A stretch of 64,000 nucleotides of DNA from the NCBI RefSeq assembly GCF_034531395.1, contig NZ_JARVCO010000007.1, positions 1-64,000 on the forward strand, written 5' to 3'. The position numbers and the translations under genes were made by a program. The notes under the pieces are model-generated. The model was not told the origin of the DNA. It worked only from the letters and a program-made list of their open reading frames with translations, and ran no database searches. Shown in pieces: positions 18,036-26,900 of this stretch. The stretch's first letter is position 1. Each line of letters opens with the position of its first letter. This stretch comes from Pontiella agarivorans. Lineage in GTDB: Bacteria > Verrucomicrobiota > Kiritimatiellia > Kiritimatiellales > Pontiellaceae.

Positions 18036-19532
18036 ATGAGCGCTAGGCGGAACAGAAAGCGGGGCCGGGTGCGGATCAGTGGAGCGCTGATTTCGTTCGT
18101 ACTGCATGCGGGGATCATTCTGCTGCTCGTGAAGGTGCTGGTTTTCCGGGCACCGAAGGAGGAGCGGGCGATCGATGTCCGGGTGGTTGAGCATCACATT
18201 CAGGAGCAGGAGCATGTTGAAAAAGAGAAGCCGGTTGAAGAGCAACCGGCGGGCGAAGAATCTATGGAGGCACCGGCGGAGGTACTGCCTGAGGAGACAT
18301 GGACACAAGACTCCATGCTGGAGTCGGAACTGGACCTGAGCGGTCTGGATGCTGTGGCGAATCTGGAAAGCCCGCTGGTGCTGAAAGGGTTAATGGTGGG
18401 GCGTTCGGAAACAGCCCGCCGGAAAATGCTTCGTGAATTCGGGGGAAGATATGGAAGTCAGGCCGAGAAGGCCGTACTCAAAGGTCTGGATTGGCTGCAG
18501 AAAAATCAGCGGGAGGACGGGGCCTGGGGCGTGGGGAACAGTCGGAGTATGACGGCGAAACAGGAGCGGGCGCGCCTGACCGGTCTGGCGTTACTGTGTT
18601 ATCTGGCGCATGGAGAAACGGCGCAGTCGGAAAAGTACGGGGAAACGGTGCGGCGCGGGATTCAGTATCTGCTGAATGAACAGAATCAGAAGAGCGGCAG
18701 TTTTGTTCCTTTCTCAAAAACGGTGGGCTCGCATGATGATATTGGCGTTTACGGGCATGCGATTTCTACGTATGCCCTTTGTGAAGCATATGCGATGACC
18801 CGCATGCCGATGTTGAAAGAACCGGTGGAAAAGGCGGTGAAGCTGATTGTAGACGGGCAGCAGAAAAAGGGCGGATGGGATCATCGTTATCAACATGAAA
18901 AGTGGAGCGATCTGTCGGTCGGCGGCTGGCAGGTACAGGCCTTGCGGGCAGCACAGGCCGCGGCTGTTTCAACTCCGGGAATTCGCGCGGCGTTGAAAAA
19001 ATCGGTTCCGTTTGTTCAGGGGATGCATGCCGGTGAGGGGAAATTTTATTATCGGTTGGGCAACAAAACTCCGAACGGCGATCTGGATTATATGACCGGC
19101 GTAGCGGTACTCTGCATGCAGTTGGCGGGCAGCAACGAGGTGGCAGAGGTGAAAGCCGGGCTGGAATATCTTCGTGATGCAGAGTGCACCGACTGGGATG
19201 AGGGCTGGGAAAAGACCGGCAGAAACAAGAGTTTCAATATTGCGTATGAGTGGTATTACAACACGCAGGCGATTTTCCAGAAGGGGGGCTCCAAGTGGCA
19301 GAGCTGGAACAACAAGTTTGCGCCGATGCTGATTAAAGCACAGGACGATTCCGGAGCCTGGAAGCCGCCGTCGGAAACGGATGGAGCACTGACCAAGGAC
19401 ATCATCTACACAACCGAATTCTGCTGTCTTTCGCTGCAGGTGTATTACCGCATACTGCCTTCATTCAAAAAGGCCGTCCTGAAAGAACGGCCCTTTGAAT
19501 TTGAAAACGATGTGAAGATTACGGTGCGCTGA
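18036..19532 (+). CDS. TonB-like anchor fused to a terpene-cyclase-like alpha/alpha-toroid domain
   Basis: 498 residues. Residues 15-40 are a TonB-type uncleaved membrane helix (ISFVLHAGIILLLVKVLVF with its histidine), followed by a Glu/Pro-rich stretch (about 45-95) like the TonB linker. There is no TonB C-terminal domain. Instead residues about 140-485 carry QW-type repeats of the squalene cyclase/prenyltransferase toroid (GLDWLQKNQREDGAWG, VDGQQKKGGWDHR, IKAQDDSGAWK). The DxDD motif of squalene-hopene cyclases is not evident, so it is more likely a binding module than a cyclase. Position after exbB-exbD-exbD implies the membrane helix is driven by that channel. Confidence 0.82.
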   Translation: MSARRNRKRGRVRISGALISFVLHAGIILLLVKVLVFRAPKEERAIDVRVVEHHIQEQEHVEKEKPVEEQPAGEESMEAPAEVLPEETWTQDSMLESELDLSGLDAVANLESPLVLKGLMVGRSETARRKMLREFGGRYGSQAEKAVLKGLDWLQKNQREDGAWGVGNSRSMTAKQERARLTGLALLCYLAHGETAQSEKYGETVRRGIQYLLNEQNQKSGSFVPFSKTVGSHDDIGVYGHAISTYALCEAYAMTRMPMLKEPVEKAVKLIVDGQQKKGGWDHRYQHEKWSDLSVGGWQVQALRAAQAAAVSTPGIRAALKKSVPFVQGMHAGEGKFYYRLGNKTPNGDLDYMTGVAVLCMQLAGSNEVAEVKAGLEYLRDAECTDWDEGWEKTGRNKSFNIAYEWYYNTQAIFQKGGSKWQSWNNKFAPMLIKAQDDSGAWKPPSETDGALTKDIIYTTEFCCLSLQVYYRILPSFKKAVLKERPFEFENDVKITVR

Positions 19533-19686
19533 AGATCAGTTGTATTCGTCACGATGAAAGCGGACAGAATCCCTGTCAGGAACGATAAATACACTTGAAT
19601 ATCCCTGAATTTGTTTGCTGAATCCGCGCATCCGTTTGTTCTCTCAGGCTGGTCTTGATCGAGGAGGCGCGTACTCTGACCTGTAA

Positions 19687-20946
19687 TTAAAACAGCGGGT
19701 GTTTGCTGATGCTGTCTTTCAGTTTAACGGACTGGGCAAAGGTCCAATGCTCGTCGATTTTTCCGGCTTCATTGAAGCGGAACAGATGTGTGACCACCCG
19801 ACGGGCGGGCGACCCGTCGTCGTGCGCCTTGATGGTTTTGTGCGTCTGGAGATAAACGAGGTCGCCGTCGGCCGCGACGTTTTTGAAATCGATTTTCCGC
19901 TTCGGCCGGTTTTTCCAGAGCGGATTGGTTTCGAGCGCTTCAACCAGCGTGTCGTAGCCGTCGCCGATCCGCGGATCGTGCTGGATGTATTCTCCGGCAT
20001 ATTTCCGCGCTTCCTCATAATTCCGGTCGCCCATAATCAGCTGGATAAAATCCATGGCGGCGGCTTTGTTGGCTGCGCTGCGGTCGCTGGAGGCTGCCGA
20101 ATAGAGCTTGGCGGCGATGGCTTCAAGATCCGCTTCGCCCTGACAATCCGGATAGGCCACGTTCATCTGGCCGATGAAGTCGTCAGCGGTTTGGGCCGAA
20201 GAGGCGATCTCTTTCATGGTTTTCAGGTAGCGGATCTGCCAGTCCAGATCTTCGGGGCCGGCACGTCCGGTTCCGTGGGCGCCGAGCAGCAGAGAATAAC
20301 CGCCGGCTTTGGCGGTCAGGGTGTCGATCAGCGCGCCGTCGATGGCGGCTTTGCTGGTGATCCAGTTTTTGGAGGCATGGCGGCCTTTGGCCGGCGTAAA
20401 ATGCTGGAAATAGACTTTGCCGCCAATGGCGATATTAACGCCCGGCATGCCGGGAACGGCCGTCGGTTCCAGCCGGTATTCGACGCCGTCAACGGTGAAA
20501 TTCGCGGCGGCATCAATTTGTTCATCAAACTCAACGATTTCTGTATCCATATTTCCGCCGAATGCTTTATCGAAAAAAGTGAGCATGCCTTTGGCGCGGT
20601 CGGACGTCATGAATTCGGCCATCGGTTTGGTGATCACTTTGTGCTCGTCTTCATACACCTTCAGCCCGGCGGCGTGAAAGGAGACCAGCACTTTTTCAAT
20701 CGGTTTGCCGAGCTGTTCAGTATAGGTTGTGAATTCCTCCACTTTTCCTTTAAAGGCCTGCGGTTCGATCACCACCAGTTTATTTTCACTTTCGACAATG
20801 AAGGATACATCCGCCATCGGGTCGAACGAGGCATAGGTATGCAGGGTGAAGTTTTCAAACTGATCGGTTGAAAACGATGATTTCGGCGTTGCGAAAGTTG
20901 CTGCCGCCAGAAGACTGCAGACGATGGTCGGGATTGTTTTTTTCAT
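19687..20946 (-). CDS. Exported MBL-like and SnoaL-like two-domain protein
   Basis: About 419 residues from ATG 20946 (an ATG at 20958 is also possible), beginning with a signal peptide (MKKTIPTIVCSLLAAATFA). Residues about 30-240 resemble a metallo-beta-lactamase fold, but the HxHxDH metal motif is missing (VLVSFHAAG in its place). Residues about 280-415 are SnoaL/NTF2-like (AMDFIQLIMGDRNYEEARKY, VVTHLFRFNEAGKIDEHWT). It lies downstream of the NmrA-type gene and is probably co-transcribed under the MarR operator. The reaction is unknown. Confidence 0.75.
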   Translation of the reverse strand: MKKTIPTIVCSLLAAATFATPKSSFSTDQFENFTLHTYASFDPMADVSFIVESENKLVVIEPQAFKGKVEEFTTYTEQLGKPIEKVLVSFHAAGLKVYEDEHKVITKPMAEFMTSDRAKGMLTFFDKAFGGNMDTEIVEFDEQIDAAANFTVDGVEYRLEPTAVPGMPGVNIAIGGKVYFQHFTPAKGRHASKNWITSKAAIDGALIDTLTAKAGGYSLLLGAHGTGRAGPEDLDWQIRYLKTMKEIASSAQTADDFIGQMNVAYPDCQGEADLEAIAAKLYSAASSDRSAANKAAAMDFIQLIMGDRNYEEARKYAGEYIQHDPRIGDGYDTLVEALETNPLWKNRPKRKIDFKNVAADGDLVYLQTHKTIKAHDDGSPARRVVTHLFRFNEAGKIDEHWTFAQSVKLKDSISKHPLF

Positions 20947-20967
20947 TTTATATCTCATTTATTCAGC

Positions 20968-20985
20968 GGAGGGGCACGCCCCTCC
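20968..20985 (-). other. Hairpin between nmrA-like and MBL/SnoaL-like genes
   Basis: GGAGGGG (20968-20974) pairs with CCCCTCC (20979-20985) around a 4-base loop, with no T tract. It could stabilise or attenuate the message between the two genes. Confidence 0.6.
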
Positions 20986-20996
20986 AGCGGGTTTAA

Positions 20997-21836
20997 TTAT
21001 TTCCAGGCATTGGAATTTTTCAGGGCGAATTCCTCGAAGCTGACCGGGGGCCGGCCGAGGACCTGTTCCACATCGGGTGTGGTCGGTTCGGTCCAGCCGT
21101 TGCGGACCGCCTGATAGAGCGCGGCAAGAAACTGTACATGCCCCTCCGGCATACCGTTGTCGCGCGCGCCCTGCAGCATGGCGTCTTCCGGAATGGCATT
21201 ATAGGTAATGGTTTTTCCGGCAGCTTCGCTGATGAGCGCCGCCGCTTCAGTGCGGTTAAGCGCGCGGGGACCGGTCAGATTGAAGGCTTTTCCGGTCAGT
21301 CCTTCCGCAAAAGCGGCGGCAACGACGGCGGCGATATCCTCCACGGAAATAAAGCTGGTTTTTGCATCGTCCGCCGCCAGGAAAAAGGCACTGGCTTGTG
21401 CGATCATCGGCGCAATAAATCCGGCGGAAAAGTTTTCCATGAAAAAGTTGGGACGGGTGATCGTGTAGGGGACGCCGGAATCCATCAGGGTCCGCTCAAT
21501 GATGCGCAGCGGCGATTTCTCGTTGGCATCCGCGCCGAGAGCGGAGTTGAAGACGATGTGTTTGATCCCCCGTTCAGCAGCCAGAGCAATGAACGGTTTC
21601 AGCAGGGCCGGTGAGTTTGGATCCATCGGCGGAGCCTGAAGAAAAACGGCATCAACACCGTCGAGCGCCGGAGCGAAGGTTTCCGCATCGTTAAAATCGA
21701 AGCGGACGGTTTCGGTTCCGGGGCTCAGTTTTTCGGGATTGCGTGCACCGGCTTTGAGGGTGATGTTTTCGGATTTCAGCGCTTCCACAACGGCGCTGCC
21801 GAGGTTTCCGGTTGCTCCTGTAACGAGTATCTTCAT
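20997..21836 (-). CDS. NmrA-type NAD(P)-binding oxidoreductase/redox sensor
   Basis: A 279-residue atypical short-chain dehydrogenase-fold protein. The Rossmann motif GATGNLG is at residues 7-13, with typical NmrA/QorB-like features (VDAVFLQAPP, YTITRPNFFMENF, AFNLTGP). Members of this family sense or reduce with NAD(P)H, for example quinone reductase QorB. A MarR-type palindrome lies 32-45 bases upstream of its ATG, matching one in front of the marR gene next door, so it is probably the regulated target. Confidence 0.88.
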   Translation of the reverse strand: MKILVTGATGNLGSAVVEALKSENITLKAGARNPEKLSPGTETVRFDFNDAETFAPALDGVDAVFLQAPPMDPNSPALLKPFIALAAERGIKHIVFNSALGADANEKSPLRIIERTLMDSGVPYTITRPNFFMENFSAGFIAPMIAQASAFFLAADDAKTSFISVEDIAAVVAAAFAEGLTGKAFNLTGPRALNRTEAAALISEAAGKTITYNAIPEDAMLQGARDNGMPEGHVQFLAALYQAVRNGWTEPTTPDVEQVLGRPPVSFEEFALKNSNAWK

Positions 21837-21867
21837 GTTTTGACTCCTGTTCTGTTTGTTTAAAAAA

Positions 21868-21881
21868 GTTCGTGGCCGAAC
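21868..21881. promoter_or_regulatory. MarR operator upstream of the nmrA-like gene
   Basis: GTTCGTGGCCGAAC: the half-sites GTTCG and CGAAC are identical to those at 22383-22396. Confidence 0.7.
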
Positions 21882-21921
21882 AATTAGTATTGTTTTATCT
21901 ATGGAGAATGTGACGTATTTT

Positions 21922-22368
21922 TTACGCGCCTTTCAGATTGCCCAGTACCTGGCTGAGCAGTTCGATGAGTTTTTCGCGGTCGGTCTGCGGCATATCGCCG
22001 TAGAGTTTTTCCAGCATGCGGGCAGATATATTTTCAAAGGCGGGTCGGATTGCGCGGCCTTTTTCGGTGAGCTGCACCAGCATGACGCGGCCGTCTTCCG
22101 GAGATTGGAACTTTTCCACATAGCCGTGGTGTTCGAGGGTATTGACCATGCCGGTAACGGTGGATTTTACGCGGCCCGCTTTTTCCACGATTTCTTTCAT
22201 GGCGACGGGATGGTTCTGCTGAAACAGGAAAAAGAGGACGATGCCGTGCGCAGGCAGGATGCCGTGTATGGCCTCCTTTTTCAGTTCCTGTTCAATGAAC
22301 AGTGCGGCGTGCTCCCGAATGCGCCCGATCTGGGCCATAATTCCATTTATGTTCGGCTTTGTTGTCAT
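21922..22368 (-). CDS. MarR-family transcriptional regulator
   Basis: 148 residues from ATG 22368 (MTTKPNIN). An in-frame ATG at 22398 would place its codon beside the operator and is less likely. The winged helix is clear: MKEIVEKAGRVKSTVTGMVNTLEHHGYVEK recognition region with wing SPEDGRVMLVQLTEKG, flanked by dimerisation helices. MarR proteins repress by binding palindromes and release with phenolic or oxidised ligands. The palindromes at 22383 and 21868 suggest it controls itself and the nmrA-like operon. Confidence 0.92.
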   Translation of the reverse strand: MTTKPNINGIMAQIGRIREHAALFIEQELKKEAIHGILPAHGIVLFFLFQQNHPVAMKEIVEKAGRVKSTVTGMVNTLEHHGYVEKFQSPEDGRVMLVQLTEKGRAIRPAFENISARMLEKLYGDMPQTDREKLIELLSQVLGNLKGA

Positions 22369-22382
22369 GGGATATATAAATA

Positions 22383-22396
22383 GTTCGGTACCGAAC
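22383..22396. promoter_or_regulatory. MarR operator upstream of marR
   Basis: The perfect palindrome GTTCGGTACCGAAC lies 15 bases upstream of the chosen marR start. Confidence 0.72.
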
Positions 22397-22490
22397 AAAT
22401 GTCAACGGTGTTTTGAGTAAAGAATGCATAAAGTACGTTAAGTAGCTGTATTTAAGCGTATTATATTTATTTCGAATGCTGCGCAGTGAG

Positions 22491-22551
22491 TATCCGGTTC
22501 TGTTTGAAACAAAACCGGATATTGCGCAACTTGACCTTTCCGGTTTTGTTT
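22491..22551. repeat. Three CCGGTT(T/C)TGTTT boxes upstream of the ATPase gene
   Basis: An inverted pair at 22491-22521 (TATCCGGTT..TGTTT facing AAACA.AACCGGATA) and a third direct copy at 22540-22551. TTGACC at 22531 and TATACA at 22552 could be a promoter with a short 15-base spacer. This looks like an operator array for the ATPase gene. Confidence 0.6.
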
Positions 22552-22566
22552 TATACAAAAGCGGTC

Positions 22567-23622
22567 ATGAATCCTTTTAAGATCGATGGCATTGTAGGCG
22601 GGGTGGATTATATGCCCCGGAAAGAGAGTGATGCGCTGCTGAACTATCACGGGGCGGGGCGCAATGTGCTGATTCGCGGGCCGCGGCGCACGGGCAAGTC
22701 GTCATTGGTGATCAATACGTTCGAGAAGGTGAGGTGTCATCTGATTCGGGTGGATTTCTGGGGGGTGAAAACGGAGGCGAAAGCAGTGGAAAAAATTGCG
22801 CGCGCGTTTGAGCCATTCTGTAAAAAAATGCCGATGCTGAGCGGGTTTAATATCGGCGGCATCGGTCTGCAATGGAAGAGTCCGGAAACGCTTTCCAGTG
22901 TTGAGGATCTGTTGCGGCTGGCGGTGGATCTGCAGAAAAAAAAGCCGGTGGTGGTCTTTTTCGATGAATTCCAGGCGCTGCTCGATCTGCCGGATTCCAA
23001 CCAGTTTCTGGGGGCGCTTCGTTCGGAAATTCAGGCGCAGCCGGAGGTGCAGTATGTTTTTGCGGGGAGTCATCAGAACCGCCTGATGGAAATTTTCTAT
23101 TCGCAGCAGAGCCCGTTTTTCAAGTCTGCGGCGCTGATGGAAATCGGCAGCCTGGACCGGACGGATTTTATTCAATGGCTGGAAAAAAAGTTCAGCGACA
23201 CGGGCCGTAAAATTGACGCGCGGCTGTGGGATCCGGTGTTTGAGCTTTCGCATTCGATTCCCGGCGATGTGCAGGATGTCTGCTATCACCTGTGGAATGA
23301 TGCGGAGGAGGGGAGCGAAATCGGGCCGGAGGATTTCGGCGCCACGCTGCAGCGGGTGCTGCACGAGCGGGCGTCCGGCTATGAGGGCATGTGGAATATG
23401 CTGACCGATAATCAGCAGAAAATCGCCATCGGGCTGGCGCGGTATCGGGACGATAAATATACTTCGCAGGAATTTATGCAGCTCAGCGGCGCCACCTCGT
23501 CCGCATCTGTCAAACGCGGAATTGAGGCGCTCGACTCGAAAGGGCTGATCTGGATGAGTTCCGGCCATTGGATCTTTTCCGATCCGTTTTTTGCGCTGTG
23601 GATTGCCAATTCGGTCGACTGA
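22567..23622 (+). CDS. AAA-type ATPase of the archaeal ATPase_2-like family
   Basis: 351 residues from ATG 22567, where homologous sequence begins (MNPFKIDGIVGG); the frame is open further upstream through the operator array. Walker A is GPRRTGKS (38-45) and Walker B is VVVFFDEF (D133, E134), with a sensor-like VFAGSHQNRLM. A winged-helix C-terminus ends in the family pattern FSDPFFALW. These P-loop proteins are common in archaea and anaerobes, often as solitary genes near toxin-like or defence genes; function unknown. No partner gene is adjacent. Confidence 0.85.
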   Translation: MNPFKIDGIVGGVDYMPRKESDALLNYHGAGRNVLIRGPRRTGKSSLVINTFEKVRCHLIRVDFWGVKTEAKAVEKIARAFEPFCKKMPMLSGFNIGGIGLQWKSPETLSSVEDLLRLAVDLQKKKPVVVFFDEFQALLDLPDSNQFLGALRSEIQAQPEVQYVFAGSHQNRLMEIFYSQQSPFFKSAALMEIGSLDRTDFIQWLEKKFSDTGRKIDARLWDPVFELSHSIPGDVQDVCYHLWNDAEEGSEIGPEDFGATLQRVLHERASGYEGMWNMLTDNQQKIAIGLARYRDDKYTSQEFMQLSGATSSASVKRGIEALDSKGLIWMSSGHWIFSDPFFALWIANSVD

Positions 23623-23916
23623 ACTGTGCCGTAAAACAGGCTGCGGGGGTGTGGCAAATCCAGTCAGAGTGCAAAATGGGATAATCCTTCGGTCCGGGAA
23701 CGCGGTGAATAGCTGAGGCCACATCATCTTCAATCCGAACGGATAACCGATTTCGGCTAAGCCGACCCCCTTTGGAAAACGCTAAAAGCTGACAAAAACC
23801 ATCAAATATTCAATAATAGGCATGACATTGCCTGTAAATAAGACTATTTCGGTACGTAATCAGGGTGCGCACGGTGAATGTCGTTGCGGAAAATTCAGGT
23901 CAGAAAGGGAGAGGTC
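23623..23916. other. Gap with several small hairpins, possible structured leader
   Basis: No gene is visible. A closing pair TGTGGC (23650-23655) with GCCACA, an ATCC-GGAT pair near 23733-23744 and TCGGC-TAA-GCCGA (23753-23765) suggest local RNA structure. AGGCA/TGCCT near 23818-23832 forms another hairpin. I could not match this to a known riboswitch class. Confidence 0.35.
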
Positions 23917-26900
23917 ATGAAAGCTTCAGGATATGTTGCCGGGATATTGTTTGTCTGTGCATTGCAGTTCAGCGGGCGGGTCGCCGCCGCCGATCTTTAT
24001 GTTGCCGGTTACGGCGGGGATATTCAGGCGGCGGTGAATGCCGCGGCACCGGGCGATACGGTCTGGGTTGAGGACGGCACGTATGACCTTTCCTCCGAAA
24101 TCCAGATTACCAATGCCATCACGGTACGCGGCATCAACGGACCTTCGGCAGTCATTATCGACGGAGCGAATTCCAACCGGTGCTTCAGGTTGAGCGATGT
24201 GGCGTGCACGATTCAGGATCTTACCGTCACGCATGGTTTTGTCCCCGGCTGGCCGAATTATAGTGGAGCTGGCATCTATTGTGAGGACAGCAACCTGCCT
24301 GTTATTTCCAATTGCGTCATCGAGGCCAATTCGGCCAACCCTGATGACTATTGCTCCGGCGGCGGACTCGCTGGCGGCACTGCGGTAGACTGCATTATTC
24401 GGAGCAATGTCGCCTGGGGCGGCGGAGGTGCGCAGGGTGCAATCCTGATTCGCTGTTTAGTTGAAGATAATCATGCTCAGGAATACGGCGGAGGGATCAG
24501 TGGCGGATCGGCAACCAACTGTATAATCATCAACAACACCGCCATTCCCGACACACCCATTGTAGAAGGATCCCCTGGCGGAGCAGGAGCGAGCGGAGCC
24601 GATACGGTCGGTTGCGCGATCAGCGGCAACACGACCACCGGCGAAGGCGGCGGCGTGAGGTATGGAAACCACCGCAACAGTACCATCACGGCAAACACCG
24701 CCAATTTCGGCGGTGGCACCTACGATGTGAACGAACTCTACAACTGCATTATCTGGCACAACATGATTACCGGCTCAGGAGATGGCGGAGGGCTGGGAGA
24801 GTTTTCAGAACCGATTGCCATGGCGGATGCAGCGTATGTCAGCGGCTCCGATGTGGCCTTCGGCTGGGATATCCAATATTCCTGCACGCCGGAAGCCGAT
24901 CAGTTTTTCGGGGAGGGCAACATTACCAACGATCCGGTTCTGGTCTCCTTCTCCCACATCGCCACAAACTCCCCTTGTATCGGAGCCGGAACAAATGCCT
25001 ACGCCATCGGCGTTGATATCGATGCGGAGTTGTGGCTCGACCCACCCTCGATGGGTTGCGACGAAAATCATGGCCCCGGTTCGCTCACAGGACCGCTGGA
25101 CCTTTCCATTTCCGGCCCCGACACGGTGGCCACCGGCTTCTCAGCCGAGTTTCTTTTCGTCGTGAAAGGCATCCCGACGCTGGTGATTGCATCGATTGAA
25201 AGTAATGGAACGACCACCAATCCGATGAGTTCTGTCGAGGCATTCTGGAGCACGCCCGGCACAAACGATCTGATTCTGACCGCATTCAACGATACCTATC
25301 CCGGAGGGGTTTCCCTCACCCAGGAAGTCGTAGTGGTTTCAGCGGAGGCGACCGCCATTCATGTGTCGGATGCCGGAGGCAGCGATACCAATGACGGATC
25401 CAGTTGGTTGATGGCCAAACAAACCCTTCAGGCCGGAATCGACGCGCAGGATGTTGTGGGCGGATGGGTGCTGGTGGCCGATGGCACTTACACCAATGAA
25501 CTCTTTCCCGTGTACATTGACCGTCCGGTTTCCGTACAGTCCACCAACGGCGCCCCCTCCACCGTTGTTGATGCCGGCGGCATGGACCGGTGCTTCGACA
25601 TAACTGCACCCGGTGCCGTCCTGACAGGCTTCACCGTTCAAAACGGATTTACCTATGATTCCGGCGCGGGCATCTTCTGTTCCTCCTTAAATGCAACCGT
25701 ACACAACTGCATTATTCGCGACAACTATTCCAATTATGCCGGCGGAGGCATGGCCGGCGGTACCGCCGTGAACTGCCACTTCCTGGCGAATAAGAGCGAC
25801 TCCGATGGGGCCGCCCTCCGCGCTGCAACCGCCATCGGCTGCGTATTGGCCGGCAACGAGGCGATCGACGGCTATGCGGCGGCCTATCTCTGCGAACTGC
25901 GTAACTGCACAGTGGTTGGCAACCACGCCGCATATGGCACCGGTGGCGCATTTGATTGCGACCTGTTCAACAGCATTGTCTGGTACAACACCTGCAGCAA
26001 CCCGGACGAGGGCGAGAACATCACCTACGGCACCTGGACCAATGTCTGCTCACCCGACGTAGTCCATGGCCTCGATGGCAGCATTACCAACGAGCCGATG
26101 CTGGCCAGTATTTCACACCTGCAGCCCGGTTCTCCATGCATTGGTGCAGGCGATGCGGCCGAAGCGCTCGAAACGGATATCGATGGTGAAGCATGGCTTT
26201 CGCCGCCCGCCATCGGATGCGATGAATACCCCGGTTCCGGCAACGTTACCGGCATGCTCAGTATGGCAGTCAGCGGCCTCATCGATTGTGCTGTCGGCAC
26301 CACGGCAGACTATTCCTTCCTCGCCATCGGTTCCGCAACACAGACGGTGGCCGACTTCGGCGGCGGCACGGTGGTTACCAATCCCGTTGCGGCAATTTCC
26401 AAGACCTGGAATATTGCAGGAATGCACGACGTCGTATTCACCGCATGGAACGATACCTATCCCGGCGGAACCAGCGTAACTCAAACCGTGAACGTGCTTA
26501 CGCTGGAAGCCTCCACCATCTATGTGGCGCTTGGCGGCAGCGACGCCAACGACGGATCGAGCTGGGCGCTAGCGAAGGAAACCATCCAGGGCGGCGTCGA
26601 TGCGCAGATGGTCTATGGCGGGCGCGTACTCGTCTCCAACGGCACCTATATGGTAACGAGCCCCGTCATGGTGGCCACACCCGTTCAGCTGGTGGGCTAT
26701 GGCGGATGGGAGGAAACCTGCATCGATGGCGGCAACAACAGCCAATGCCTGTATCTTCAGCATTCGGAAGCCTTGGTCGATGGTTTCTGCATCACCAATG
26801 CAGGAGGTTCCTACTATGGCGGAGGAGTCCGTTGCGACACCACGGATCCGGTCATTACCAACTGCCTGATTGTAGATTGCCAATCGTCGCTCTACGGCGG

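Noticed and set aside
19687-20946. Active metallo-beta-lactamase
   Set aside because: The HxHxDH metal motif is missing, so only the fold can be suggested.
22369-22398. Longer MarR N-terminus from the ATG at 22398
   Set aside because: That start codon lies at the edge of the perfect operator palindrome, and the conserved protein begins at the ATG at 22368.
23646-23730. c-di-GMP or cobalamin riboswitch before the beta-helix gene
   Set aside because: A GGCAAA-like stretch and hairpins are present, but the conserved bases of those classes do not line up.
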